Assembly (NCBI GenBank): GCA_019188255.1
Contig: JAETXT010000009.1
Location: 2,356,001-2,420,000 of the forward strand
Origin: Verticillium longisporum
Lineage: Eukaryota > Ascomycota > Sordariomycetes > Glomerellales > Plectosphaerellaceae
Length of the DNA: 64,000 nucleotides
Direction: 5' to 3'
This document shows, one piece after another, positions 32,801 to 44,206 of this stretch. Made by a program: the position numbers and the translations under genes. The number at the start of each line of letters is the position of its first letter. Positions within the stretch are counted from its first letter, which is position 1. The notes below the pieces were generated by a model. The model ran no database searches and had not been told where the DNA came from. It worked only from the letters and a program-made list of their open reading frames with translations.

Positions 32801-35637
32801 GTCAGCATACGCAAGAAGATAAGGCTGTCACCTCCATGAACGACAACGCTGTCGTGCCTGCCGCTCCCGCTGATGCGCTGCGACACGACGATATCAAGAA
32901 CCTCGAGGTCCTTATCACGCAGCTTCGCATCAAGGTGGAGGCGATGAATGTGGAAACCTTCGCGAAACCGCCACGGGAGACGAGCGCAGGGGAGGACTTC
33001 TCTCGCCTCGAAGACATGCTTCGCGGTGTTCAGGAGTCAGTCTCGGGAATTGCTCAGGAAAGAGAAGCGCCCGCCAAACCTGCGAGCACCGACAGTGCAT
33101 CCAGGGAGGACGTGGAAGCAATCGAGACAATCCTGCGTAATACAAAGGCCAAGCTCGACGATCTCATGGACGGCGAGCAGGCTATCCGGAAAGAACATCT
33201 GGATAGTGTTGAGGCCTTGGTGGTTGATACCCGCGAGGCAGTCAGCAATGCCGCAGCACGGATCGAAGGACTGCCAAGCAAGGACGATATGCTGACACTC
33301 GAGGCTTTGGTTGCACAAATTGCCAACGGGCTCGAGGAGACGAAGGAACAGGCCACAAAGGGGCTGGCCGACCCAGAGAGAGTCACCAAGAGTGACGTTG
33401 ATGCTGTCGGAGCTGCGTGTCTGGACATCAAGACTGTTTTTGAGCAGATGATCAACACGGACATGGCTGCCCTCGCTTCGCGCGAAGGCATACAGAACAC
33501 CAGCACCACCCACGAAGATCTGAAAACCCGGGTTGAGCCGAGCGGTGCCCTGCACACAGCAGCGCGTGAAGAGCAACAAGCCGAGATCGTAGGGGTAGGC
33601 GAGCGAGTCTCCGACGTCAAGACTCTACTGGAGGAATTCCAAACCTTGGCCAAGGGCAAGCTGGAGGATGGAGCCACTGGCATCGAAGCCTTAGGGAAAC
33701 TGCTCGAGGGCGTCTCGGAAACGGTCGAACTTAATGCCGGCGTCGGTCAGGAACTGAAAGAGCTCTCTGATATCATGAAAGCCGAGTTTGAGGAATCTAG
33801 GGCAGGCGTCGTCGGTGCCAAACTCGATACCGACGAGAAGTTCAGCGAGATCACCGAGAAGCTGGGCACTAAGATCGATGAGAAGATCGCCGAGCTCATG
33901 CTCAAGTATGACGAGTTCCAGACCTCATCCGACGAGCGGGCCAAGGCAGGAGAGGCTCGTGACGCAGAAACCGACGCAGCATTGCTGAGCACAAAGAACG
34001 TCGCTGAAGAGCTGAAGACCCTTGTCGACACCCTTGGTTCCGCTGTCACTGACTCTCTTGAAAAGATGGAAGAGGCCTCGAGAACAGTCTTCAGCAAAGT
34101 GGAGGAGCTCGCCAATAAGACGGAAGAAAACGACTCCAACGACAAGACCGAGCACCAACAGACTCGGGATCAAATAACACAGGCCATCGCCTCTGTTGGT
34201 GCATTGCAAGGGCAAGTTGGCGACTTCCAGCCCCAGATTCTCCAGGCTGTCAAGGATGTCCTGGTCATTGTCGACCAGCACTATGAGCACTCTAAGTCAT
34301 CGGCAACCGACCTTCACAGCAGGCTCGAAGTCGCCAAAGCAGAGCCCGGGCCACCCCTCTTGCCTCCCATCGAGAAGTACGACGACACAGTCGTGCACGA
34401 GAAGCTTGACCGGCTTGTGTCCAGCACGGAGAAATACGATGACACAGCTGTGCACGAGAAGCTCGACAAGCTCGTTGAGAGCACCGAGAAGTATGATGAT
34501 GCTGTCATGCAAGAGAAGCTGGACCGATTGGTCAACCACACCGAGGAGGCGGACAAGGCTTTTTCACAACTGCAGACGCTAGAGCAGGTTCATCAACAAG
34601 TCATGGCTACAGCTGCCGAGATCTCGTCATTCCTCGCAAACCAGGCGAAAGAAGTCGCCGAGGGCAACGATGCCAAAGAAAAGTCCTTGCAAGAGACGAC
34701 TCTTGCTCTGGAGCGGCAGCTCGTCCACAAGGAACAGGTTGACAAGAATCTTGCGTCCCTTCGACAGGAGGAAGATCTCCTGAAGGACTCGATCAAAAGT
34801 CTTCGAATGGAACAGGATGCAATGAACAAGCAGAAGACGAGGTTGACAGCCGATGTCTCGTCGCTCGAGATGGCATTGCGCATCCGTCGCGAAGAGCTGC
34901 ACGAGATGGAGAATCGAGCCGAGGGGTTGGAGCGCAGGATTCTCGAGGGCGTCATGGACCACTCTCGCGTTCTTCTTATGTCCAAGGCTGCCAAAGGTCA
35001 GGAGATGATGAACCGCAAGCGTGTCAAGGTGCCCAAGACATCGTCACGTGCGCCGGCGGAAACAACGCAGCAACCGCGCGCTTCTCCTGCTGTCAATCTT
35101 GCTCTCTCTGCAAAGCGCAACCTGGCGCCTCCGGGAGTGAACAGCCCGGGCCGCCGCATTTTGTCTCTCAGCCAGATCAACAACAATGTGCAAAGTGGAG
35201 GTGTTGCTCGAAGCCAAAGCGTACGGACCCCAGCCGCGGCAGGCCGTTCCCTCCGCAAGAGCAGCTGGGGTGGTGGGTTCGACAAAGACCGCGGTGCCCA
35301 GAATAAGGAAAACATCTCGGTGCGGGAGGTGGATGAAGACTCTGATCTGCCTTCCTTTGACACACCAAGTGACTCGCGGCGGTCCGTTGGTCAGTCTGCT
35401 GCTGGCGATGATGCCAGTGAGACGGAGACTCTCCGGCGGACTAGTCAGGGCACAACCATTTTCACCGAGAGCGTGACGGACAGCATGGTCGGGGAGGACG
35501 ACAACAGCACAAGACTGGATTATTCAGATGATGATCTGCAAAGCCAATGGACGGAGAGTGCTGTCGGGACCGACCTTGATGCGGGAGCTGCTGGAGGCAA
35601 CGAAGTCATGTTGTACGAGGACGGGCTCGGGGCATGA
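29831..35637 (+). CDS. Giant coiled-coil repeat protein (1,915 residues), function unknown
   Basis: Exons 29831-29928 and 29988-35637; the junction restores RALIPIMTWSKLIRQRW. ATG 29831 is used because the frame has no earlier ATG. The N-terminal ~450 residues are Ser/Pro-rich and disordered (SSDPERAPPPLPLNP, SPRKGTSS). From about residue 600 to 970 there are roughly ten degenerate repeats of an amphipathic helix with an AVxEGLxxF or ALxxGLxxhR core. From about 1000 to 1720 the sequence is Glu/Lys/Leu-rich coiled coil, including three exact-length 19-residue repeats (residues 1495-1551). The C-terminus is basic and Ser-rich, then acidic. No ATPase, motor or transmembrane domain is visible. 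Such proteins are often labelled 'chromosome segregation ATPase-like' only because of the coiled coil; I see no Walker motif. A structural or cytoskeletal scaffold is the best inference. Confidence 0.8.
34372..34542 (+). repeat. Three 57-bp tandem repeats inside the coiled-coil gene
   Basis: Three in-frame 19-codon units follow each other, each beginning EKYDD and containing EKLD(R/K)LV, the last one more diverged (EKYDDAVMQEKLDRLVNHT). They encode one helical register repeat. Confidence 0.9.
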
Positions 35638-35889
35638 TGCACTGGGGCAAGTTCAGATATCGTCGCAACGAGCTCGAGGCCGTTTTCAGGGGCGGGCGAG
35701 GCAGACATTGAAATAAGTTTGAGTTCTCGTGGAGCAGGGGATAACGGGTATCGGGGTGATTGGTCTTCCTGTACCCACGTTTTTGATCAATATTTGTAGC
35801 GGTAACGACAATAATGACAATCGTCCTATTATTACATTTCGAGTGGAGCACTATGGCCAGGTTGGAGATTTACAAGTGACTCTCCTTCT

Positions 35890-37392
35890 TCATCCGCTGC
35901 GGTGCGACGTGATGACGGTCTTGCCGTCCATCCACGGCCTCAAACATTCGGGAATATGAACCGTCTTTTGTTCTTCGTTCCACCCGTTCTCCAAAAGTGC
36001 GGCCAGCACCCTTGGCACTGCAAGAGCCGTCCCGTTGACAGTCCAAGGGAACGCCAACTGGCCGTCTATCCGTGCACGGGTGGCTAACCTCCTCGTCTGG
36101 TAGTCTGTACAGATGCTAGCAGACGTCACCTCACCCCAACCACCCTGGTGCTCCTGGCGCGAGGGGAAGAAGGCCTCGATGTCAATTTTTCGAAACGCGG
36201 AAGCGCCGAGTTCAGTCGTGGGCATCTCCAGGACGCGGCAGCTGAGGCCGAGAGATTCCAGCAGCTCCGTCTGCATGTCCAGCATCTCGTCGAAAGTTTC
36301 AGTTGTGTCGTCGAGGTTAGGTGGTGTCCAGGCAAATAGCTCCACCTTGGTGAACTCGTGCACTCTGTACAAGCCTTTGGTGCTCGCGCCACGGGCACCC
36401 GCCTCGGCGCGGTAGCATCGCGAGACGGCAACACGCTTGGCGGGAAGGTCAGACTCGCTCAAGGTCGAATTGGCTTTCATCCCTGCGAGAGGAATCTCGG
36501 ACGTGCCCGCGAGCACAAGCTCAGGCTTGTCGCGTTCGACATCCTCAGCCGGGCGTGCGATGGAATAGATCTGCTGCTCATCATTCTGGTCGCGAGGCTG
36601 GTAACCGCATGCATTGGCGATGTGGCTGTACACCATGGAAGGGGGGGCGACCTGGCGCCAGCCGTGGCGGACGGCTACTGCCAGCGCGTACTGCACGAGG
36701 GCCTGTTCGAGCTGGGCGGCTTCGTCCAGGAGGTAGTAAAACCCCCAGCCTGACGTGCTGCCGGCGCTGGCAAAGTCGAGAATGCCCAGCTCCGCACCAA
36801 TGTGGACGTGGGAGCGCCAAACTCGGTCCGATGAGGAAGCCTTCTTGAGGTGCTGCTCGTTGATCTGGCTGAGGAGAGTTGGCTCTTCGCCAACAGGAGA
36901 CTCGTGGCTTGAGAGGTTCGGAACGGTCGAGGCAAGCGTCTGCATCTCCTCGACCAGCCGTGCCTCTAGCTTTCCAACGCCGGAAAGCTCCTTCTTCAAT
37001 CTGCGCGCCTCTTCGAGCAATTGGTCCTTTGTGAGCGAGCAGATATCTTCAGCAGTGCCTTCAGCATCGCGAACCGTGGGGTTCGCGATGCACCGTCGAA
37101 CTTGGTTGGATCGCTCCCTTAATGAACGTGATGAGCGCTGATGATCCTGCCATTGCTTGAATATTGCTGCGATGCGGGCCGGATTTTCACTGTGAGCTCC
37201 GTAGTTCCTGTTGCGACAGTTTTCTGCGTGGAGGTCTGCATTCTCTCGTATGTGTTTGATGTCAAGCGTTGGCTTGGGCGCTATTGATGGCCGTTTCATG
37301 TCTGCGAATGAGCGACGGAATTTGCCATAGGGGACTCCTCTCGTCCTCCCCAGTCCGGCAGGAGCGCATCCCACTCGCGCAAATGAAAGCAT
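35890..37392 (-). CDS. DIA4: Seryl-tRNA synthetase, mitochondrial
   Basis: Class II synthetase charging mitochondrial tRNA(Ser) in the matrix. Single exon, 500 residues from ATG 37392. The N-terminus is basic and Ser/Arg-rich (MLSFARVGCAPAGLGRTRGV, KFRRSFADMKR), a good presequence. The N-terminal coiled-coil arm follows (LDIKHIRENADLHAENCRNR... QWQDHQRSSRSLRERSNQVR). Class II core: motif 2 in VSRCYRAEAGARGASTKGLY then RVHEFTKVELF, the serine-binding TSEIPL, and motif 3 in GTALAVPRVLAALLENG. An upstream in-frame ATG at 37488 would add 32 residues without presequence character, so the downstream start is preferred. The large motif-1 region is more diverged than in cytosolic SerRS. It is convergent with the coiled-coil gene, 252 bp apart. 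Confidence 0.92.
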   Translation of the reverse strand: MLSFARVGCAPAGLGRTRGVPYGKFRRSFADMKRPSIAPKPTLDIKHIRENADLHAENCRNRNYGAHSENPARIAAIFKQWQDHQRSSRSLRERSNQVRRCIANPTVRDAEGTAEDICSLTKDQLLEEARRLKKELSGVGKLEARLVEEMQTLASTVPNLSSHESPVGEEPTLLSQINEQHLKKASSSDRVWRSHVHIGAELGILDFASAGSTSGWGFYYLLDEAAQLEQALVQYALAVAVRHGWRQVAPPSMVYSHIANACGYQPRDQNDEQQIYSIARPAEDVERDKPELVLAGTSEIPLAGMKANSTLSESDLPAKRVAVSRCYRAEAGARGASTKGLYRVHEFTKVELFAWTPPNLDDTTETFDEMLDMQTELLESLGLSCRVLEMPTTELGASAFRKIDIEAFFPSRQEHQGGWGEVTSASICTDYQTRRLATRARIDGQLAFPWTVNGTALAVPRVLAALLENGWNEEQKTVHIPECLRPWMDGKTVITSHRSG

Positions 37393-37613
37393 TGTCGTTG
37401 TTGTAGGTAAGGTACCTGGGCAGGACCCTGGATACACGGCGTGGAAATGTAGACTACTATTGCATGAGTGATCGTAAGTTCGTAACATGCATGAACTGAC
37501 TTGATCGAGAAGCCCATGTCCATGTTACAGAAAGGGATATCTCGATAAGCAGGATAAGGAGGTTAATCAGTAATGGGGGTTCTCAACTAGTGGTGTTTAT
37601 TTTGCTACCGCAT

Positions 37614-39427
37614 CTACACAGCTCCCCAAGCTCCCAGAGTCCAACTTGCCGAGCCTCCCACTGAGGCACCGCGCATGAGCCCAGGTCCAAGGCTCTGCCG
37701 TTGCTGTGCTTTCACGTCAACCTCCCCAGGGCGAGCGGCCCCAGCTACACCTTGCTGCAGCCACGCTTCACGGTCAATGCTTGCGACCGCCATCGCCTTG
37801 AGGTGGGCGATCATACTGGCCCCAGCCCAGGGTCCCAACGTTTCCAGCACTCGAACGCTGCCCTGTAAGTTCTCGAGAGGGTTTTCAGTTCGCTGCAGGA
37901 GCTGTTGTACGCTGTCATGTTCCGGGGCTGCGTTGGCAGCGTCATGCCAGACGTCATCCTTTTGCCCGTCTTCTCCCATCGCCATTGCTTGTGAATGCGC
38001 GCGGCTCTGGCTTTTACTACGCTTCGCTCTAGCCTTAACTTGTTGTGCACCATCGCCGTGAACTGGATCCCAGCCCCATAAGCCTATCAGACGAGACAGT
38101 TCATCTGACAGTCGCTTGCAAAGACCGGGAATGTTGGAGCACCCGCCTGTGAATATGATGCGCGACATACTGACCGCGCGCGCATCGATAGGCAGCGATA
38201 ACAAGTGGCGATAGATAAGCAAGGGAATGGGCAATTCGTCGTCATCAAAGCTGCTTGGCGTGTACTGAGGGGCCACGAACGTATTCTCGCAAGGCTCTGA
38301 TAGGCGTTGGAATGGAAGCTCGATGATTTCAGGGGGCGAACAAGACGACATGCCTAGATGCACATTTCTGACCGTCTGGTGCTGTCTGGATTCGTCTTGG
38401 GCCAAAGAGGTGGATTCGTCCCGTTCTTCCACAGTTGCCAGTCCTGGCTCATCCTCAGGAACCGCGGCGCGGTCAAGCTGCTGACACCACATCATGCGAC
38501 AGGCAATATCTTCGCACTCGTCGAAACTGAAGACACGATTTGGGGGCCGAACTCCATCTGCATCCGAGGTTTCAAGCTGCGTCGGCGGCGTCGCGGTTTT
38601 CTTGCGCGCCGAGGCTAAAAGATCATGCACTTCGTGTACAAGCATCTTGCCGCTCCTTGTGCTCCTCGTGTGGCGGATCTCTCGGTATTCGTAGACACTC
38701 GATACAACCGTCTCGGCCCAGCCCAAATTCACAACAATTGCGGACCGTACTCCAGCGCCAACAGCAGCGGTGATAGGACACGACAAAATTGACACCAGTG
38801 GTGTTTGAAAGCGATGGAATAGGGTATCGAGAATGGTTGAAACTAACGGCAAAGGCAGCGCTGGAGGTAGAACGAGGAAGACACGGCGGGGTCGGGAATC
38901 AATTAGGAGGTTTCTATAGCCGCGTTAAACACTGGGTGGACTCGACGATTGTGTCAATGGTGAGGATCTACCTACTTCGTAAATGCATCACGCAAGAGGC
39001 GGTCCAGTTTGTCTCCCACGAGACCCAGGTCTAAGCACCGTAGGTCGGACGTCCATAGTTCGTGAAGATGGCCCCATTCAATAGATGGAAGTTCTGTATT
39101 CGGAGGCACGGACGACGGCGCTGTTGATGACCGTGGAAGCCATGATGTAAAATCACCAACACGGCGTTGTTGTACCGGACCTGAAGAGACTATGGCTTTA
39201 GGGACCGAGTCTCCTGCGAACCCAATGCGGACGAAACGCGTCCCTATCTCGACCACGATTGTCTCCTCTTCAGCGCGGAGTGTGGAAGGCGACCCAAAGG
39301 CAGACGTAGTGCCACGAAGCGGAGTGTGTGGGCTGGCCGGGCCAGCTTGCGGACCAGCACCAGAGCGTATATTGGATATGGAGCGGTGCGCAAGACCAGG
39401 TGTCGCCGATTGTGCTGAGGTCGACAT
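37614..39427 (-). CDS. ARP10: Actin-related protein 10 (dynactin pointed-end subunit)
   Basis: Caps the pointed end of the Arp1 filament of dynactin, the dynein cofactor. Minus-strand exons 39427-38976 and 38913-37614 give 583 residues, long for the family because of disordered N-terminal and internal stretches. The actin-fold start is seen in EETIVVEIGTRFVRIGFAGD, followed by LLRDAFTK at the splice and KNLLIDSRPRRVFLVLPPAL after it. Then come TPLVSILSCPITAAVGAGVR, SAIVVNLGWAETVVSSVYEY and the phosphate-loop-like IFTGGCSNIPGLCKRLSDEL. Residues of the nucleotide pocket are less conserved than in actin, as usual for Arp10. The donor is GTAGGT. A TTG-initiated extension upstream was ignored. It is divergent from the XPG-type nuclease gene, 391 bp away. 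Confidence 0.88.
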
Positions 39428-39818
39428 GGTGGTTTGGGTCAACTGTTGAGGGGTGGTGGAGACTAAGGTGCGGAAAGTCGAAAGCTCGAATGTCGGTGCT
39501 CGGAGCTAAACAGCTCCGGCTGTGGATAGCCAATGCAGTGATATTCTTCTAATCGACATAGGTACCATGATGGGTTCATGTTACCACGGTAACGATATCA
39601 GGGAGCGTCATCGAACGGCATCGCGACCTTGTCTTTACCCTCACGTGCCTTGCCTGCCCTTATTCACGATCACGAATATGCTTTCTGATATGTAGCGTGT
39701 GAAATTCTGATCTCAGCTCCTAAGGCTCTTAGAACCACCCAATTGCGGCATCAGGGCTCATCTGTGCTTGGCCAACGTGGTTTGCTTGTCCAGCGATTCA
39801 CAGCGACATACGCATCAG

Positions 39819-42415
39819 ATGGGTATCAAGGGGTATGCCTCACCGATGGAATTAGTTCCTGACACAGAAAAAGTTGACATACATTCAGGGTATACCGCGA
39901 ACTTGGCCCCGGTCAGAGGATCTCACTCGCCAAGCTCGCTACCGAGAGCCTGGAGAACACAGGGAGGCCTCTCCGCGTCGCCATAGACATTGCTATATGG
40001 CAATTTCAAACGCAGGCTGCTAAGGGTATAACTTGAAAGCCCTCTCTTCTCATGCTTCTTGTGATAACGTTATTCCTAGGGGGCACAAATCCCGCTATTA
40101 GAACACTCTTTTACCGGCTGGTCCGACTTGTTGGGCTTCCTGTGCAACCAGTGTTCGTATTTGATGGTCCCAATAAGCCTCTTTTCAAGAGAAATAAGCG
40201 CTCTGGACGTGGAGATGGCATTGCTTCAGCCATGGCCAAACGTCTTATTCGCCTCTTTGGCTTCCCCATTCACCAAGCCCCTGGCGAGGCCGAAGCAGAA
40301 TGTGCCCTCCTGCAACAAGAAGGCTTGGTTGACGCTGTTCTCAGCGAAGACGTCGACACTATCATGTTCGGCTGCAGCCGAACATTTCGCAACTGGTCAG
40401 CCGAGGGATCACGGGGAGGAAAATCGCCAACACATGTCACTGTTTATGACACCAACGAGCAGAGCCTGATTGCCTCTGGACTTGATCGTCATGGCATGGT
40501 TCTGGTTGCACTAATGAGTGGTGGCGACTACCTCCCTGAAGGTGTGCCCGGCTGCGGGTTGAAGCTGGCTTGCGAAGTGGCTCGAGCTGGTTTCGGCAAA
40601 AGCTTGTGCAGCCTTAAAGCAGCAGACAAGGCCGGCATGGATGATTGGAGAGCAAATCTCACCCACGAATTACGCACCAACGAAAACAAGTTCTTCCGCA
40701 CGAAGCATAAAGCCATTGTCATACCGGACAACTTCCCCGATGTCAAAGTCTTGCGATTTTACACCCACCCAGCAGTCTCATCGAAGGCAGCTGTGGAGAA
40801 CCTGTTCGGGTCAGTCGAGTGGTCCAGACCTGTCGACATTGGCGGACTCAGACGATTCACCGATGAGGTTTTTGACTGGACAAATCGGCCGGGCGCTGTC
40901 AAACTGATAAAAGTGTTGTCCCCAAATTTGCTTGCTCAGAAACTCTTTGCACGTTACGATCACACCACGCAGTCGCTCGAAAGCCACAGTCTGGAATCTT
41001 TAGCACGACAAGAAACGGTGCTTGTTCAGCGTATATCAGCCAGGAGGAGCCATTTCAGCACGGACGGCATCCCGGAGCTCCGAGTCTCCCACGTGCCAGC
41101 TGACATCGTGCCATTGGATCTCTCACAAGAGTCAGACGAGGTGGCAGAGACGGGAAGGCAGGGCCTCGCACTCAACAGTGATGACGAGTTCGAGGTGGTA
41201 GTGCCAAGCAACAACGATGTCGAGGCTAGGAAAACCTTCGACCCGACTGCCGCACAAGCAGTCTGGCTTCCCGAGAGTCTCGTCAAGTTAGGCGTGCCAC
41301 TCTCCGTTGAGGATTGGGAGGAGAGGCAGCGAGCCAAGAAAAATGTGACGACCGCATCCAACCTGGCGAAGCAAAGGAGGAAGAAGACAGCCGGAAACGA
41401 CACCAACAAAGCCCCAAATACACTCGACCAGTGGGTGAAGTCTACCAAATCCAAGCCTCGAGAGCGTTCTGAAAAGAGCGCTGCCGTACTGCCGGTTTCA
41501 CAGAGCATCAGTCACTTCAAACTACCTCAACCACTGCCCTCCAATATTACAAATTTCCGGGGCCTTCTACCTCGGGAACCAGCTACCCCAAAACCACACA
41601 CGTCGCCGAACCGCCCGCTGGCGTCACTGCCTCGAAGTAAGCCACTCACATCCAAGACTGCCGGGAAAGCGACCACCAAAGGAAGCACGCAGCTATCAAA
41701 TCCATGGGCGTTCAGTGGCTCACAGCATACGCCTAGGACAACCAAGCCTGACGGGCACACAGAGTCGTTTCTTATCGAAAATAGCCCCGAAGCTTCGAAA
41801 GATAGGCCAGCTAGTCTGGACGTAAAATGGAAAGATGCCTTGAATGCAGGGATGAATAATGGACCGCAGCGCGATGGACGGCACTCCCAGTCTTCTGGGG
41901 ACGAAGGTTTAGGAACTGCGCGGCACAATGGGGTTTTGGCGAGAGATAACAGGCTCAGCACACGGGAGACAGACGCTTCTCGGAGCGAGCCCAAAAAGAT
42001 GCGACCGTTAATCACGTCAAAGTGCACAAATGAGGCATCTCAGAGCTCAGCACAGCCGGAAGCAGCCTCATCAGGCAGTGTAGTCAGTCGCGATGCTACC
42101 TCTCCGTCGCGCCACAAACATGCCGGTCGAAGTCATATCATCAAGCGACCAGCCAGGCCCCACGGTTCGGAGGTGAGGAAAACTCTAGAGGCTATATCGT
42201 CTGCAACAAGATCCGCAAGCAAGGTAAAATTTATCGCACCACGGATCAGTGCTTGCGGATTCTTTAAAGAGGTCGACTTGGACGATGATGAGGCTGCGCA
42301 ACTCATGGTCCACGACGCCGAACAAAGGGTCGGACACCAGCGGGCAACGAGCACCCAGCAGATGATATGGAATCAGAGCCATGTAGCGGTTATCGACTTG
42401 ACCGCGGAGGATTGA
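39819..42415 (+). CDS. YEN1: XPG/Rad2-family Holliday-junction resolvase (GEN1/YEN1 type)
   Basis: Structure-specific nuclease of the GEN1/Yen1 branch, resolving joint DNA molecules in recombination. Exons 39819-39832, 39889-40025 and 40080-42415 give 828 residues. The 14-nt first exon encodes MGIK, and the junctions restore MGIKGVYRELGPGQRISLAK. Catalytic acids are visible: Asp38 in AIDIAIW, Asp79 in VFDGPNKP, the Glu pair in PGEAEAECALL and the Asp pair in SEDVDTIMFG. The helix-two-turn-helix follows (LMSGGDYLPEGVPGCGLKLA). A chromodomain-like region should follow, as in GEN1. The C-terminal 400 residues are Lys/Ser/Pro-rich and disordered. The N-terminal methionine-glycine start and the absence of a PIP box separate it from FEN1, and the absence of a long spacer separates it from XPG/Rad2. 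Confidence 0.88.
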
Positions 42416-42628
42416 GGCAGGATAAACAATAGAATCGCGAAGCACAGCTGCTTGATCTGTCTTGGTTTCAATTCGCAAACGGCAACAGGGTATCCTTAGC
42501 AATAAAGAAGCTACAAAACATGAGAAAGTTTACATGCTGCCATGTGTCATCCACCCTTGACGTACGCCTGTTCGCGAGTAGCATACATGTACTGCCTGCG
42601 ATTCCCCAAAGATAGACGAGTCCCCCTA

Positions 42629-44206
42629 TTATGACTCGTATCGCCATGGAAGATCCCGATCACTCACCGTGACACATGTCAGGTAAGTGATGGCATCTGT
42701 CGACCTTCCGCCGCCGAGTTCCAGCTCCAGGCGGCTACTCATTAAGGGGCGCACAATCTCACGCGCCATGGACTTGACCTCATCAACTCGTTTCTCGAAA
42801 CGTCGCAGATTATCCCGACTATACAACTCGGGTGTGAGCTTCAAGAATCGCTTGCAATCGTCATGACTTAGATAAAGAGAAGCGGCGGGTGACCCCAACA
42901 TGCGGAGAGCCCGTCCTGCTGCGGCCATAGGTGGCGCCTGGGGGTGAAGTGGGCCTACTTGAAGCTCGTTATGCCGGTCGTTTCGCGATGCCGAAATGTG
43001 GTGGTCGGGTGCTGAGGAGCCAGTGTTCTCCGCGAGCCACTGTCGGAAGAGACTGAGAGCCAGCCAGTCGAGGTAGGCCGTGCTGGGTGTTACCCGGTCA
43101 CCCCGCGCCGTAAACAAGCTCAGGCGGAAAAGGCGGCTCTCAACACGGGTAACCATCTCCTCAAGCTCGTCGACCTTGTCTTCGATGATGTCGAGGACGC
43201 CATCTGGAAGCGCGGTACGCAGACTTCTTTCTCCAGCAGGCCACTGGCCGACAACATGTATCAACGCTTCCTGAAAGATGACCCTGCTGCGAGCAAGATA
43301 GCCGAGCCTCAGGTAGGAAATGGGGTATTTGGCTATTTGTTTCCAGAGTCTTGACTGAAACTGGAGCAGGTGATGATCGACTCTGGGTCCGACAACAGCC
43401 AGCGCGTCGTATTGGTCGGCGAGGTTAAGCAGGGATTTGCACTGCACGTAGGCATCGGCAATATTGACGCCGTCGAGCTGCGGATGGTAGTTGTAGAATA
43501 TGCGGAAAAGATTGTCGTAGTCGCGAAGCAGATCTATGTCGGCTTGCGACAGTGGGGGGCCAGGGCTAGCAGGGGGCGCGGGCACGAGACTGAGGTTGGC
43601 GACGGAGCGGAAGAAGCTGCGGCTGGAATGCGCAGACGAGGAGTGCGCGTGGCGGGATGGCTTACTGCTGCTGCTGCGCCCAGAGGAAACGGGCAGTTCG
43701 GCGTCGACGGAGCCAAAGAGAGAGGGAGTGGAGGCGGCGACGTCTTGTTTCTGGACAAGCATTGGAATGTCACCATCTCCAACTCCGGGGTCAAGCTCAA
43801 AACGCCATCTCTTGCGTGCAGGCGAGCTGGGCGCTCGTGTTGCCGTCAGTTGATCGTCGCGACCGCGACCGGGCCTTGTAGCAGAGGACGACGAAGACGA
43901 CGAGGGTTCCGGCAAGGACTGGGCGCGGGACCACTCTTGACTTGTGCTGGCCTCGAAGAAGCCAGAGCAACGGGTCAGGGTGTGGCGATGTAGGAGGTAG
44001 CGGTTCTGATGGTCGGCGACTCTAACCAGTATCTCAACGTCGCCGCTCTGAGTGAAGACAGGGAACTCGTTTTGAGGTATGAATGAAGTGCCGCCGACGT
44101 GGGAGCGGTTGTATCGCTTCGTGCGGGATGATGATGACGGGCGGGAGACAACTGAGGACGAGCCTCGAATAGTGAGCGAATTGGACGTGTCGGGCTGCGA
44201 GACCAT
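42629..44206 (-). CDS. BTB/POZ-domain protein with disordered insertions
   Basis: Single exon, 525 residues. The start is ATG 44206; the frame has no earlier ATG before an upstream stop. A BTB fold begins at about residue 50 (FTQSGDVEILVRVADHQNRY, LLHRHTLTRCSGFFEASTSQ). It is interrupted by a long Ser/Arg/Pro-rich insertion of over 100 residues and resumes at LLRDYDNLFRIFYNYHPQLD and YVQCKSLLNLADQYDALAVV. Helical C-terminal sequence follows (LVEEMVTRV-like, ARTIV/AREIVRPLMSSRLELE), ending ITYLTCVTVSDRDLPWRYES. It has no Kelch, MATH or zinc-finger partner domain. Fungal BTB proteins of this kind are common and mostly uncharacterised; a Cullin-3 adaptor role is only possible by analogy. It is convergent with the resolvase gene, 213 bp apart. 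Confidence 0.8.
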   Translation of the reverse strand: MVSQPDTSNSLTIRGSSSVVSRPSSSSRTKRYNRSHVGGTSFIPQNEFPVFTQSGDVEILVRVADHQNRYLLHRHTLTRCSGFFEASTSQEWSRAQSLPEPSSSSSSSATRPGRGRDDQLTATRAPSSPARKRWRFELDPGVGDGDIPMLVQKQDVAASTPSLFGSVDAELPVSSGRSSSSKPSRHAHSSSAHSSRSFFRSVANLSLVPAPPASPGPPLSQADIDLLRDYDNLFRIFYNYHPQLDGVNIADAYVQCKSLLNLADQYDALAVVGPRVDHHLLQFQSRLWKQIAKYPISYLRLGYLARSRVIFQEALIHVVGQWPAGERSLRTALPDGVLDIIEDKVDELEEMVTRVESRLFRLSLFTARGDRVTPSTAYLDWLALSLFRQWLAENTGSSAPDHHISASRNDRHNELQVGPLHPQAPPMAAAGRALRMLGSPAASLYLSHDDCKRFLKLTPELYSRDNLRRFEKRVDEVKSMAREIVRPLMSSRLELELGGGRSTDAITYLTCVTVSDRDLPWRYES

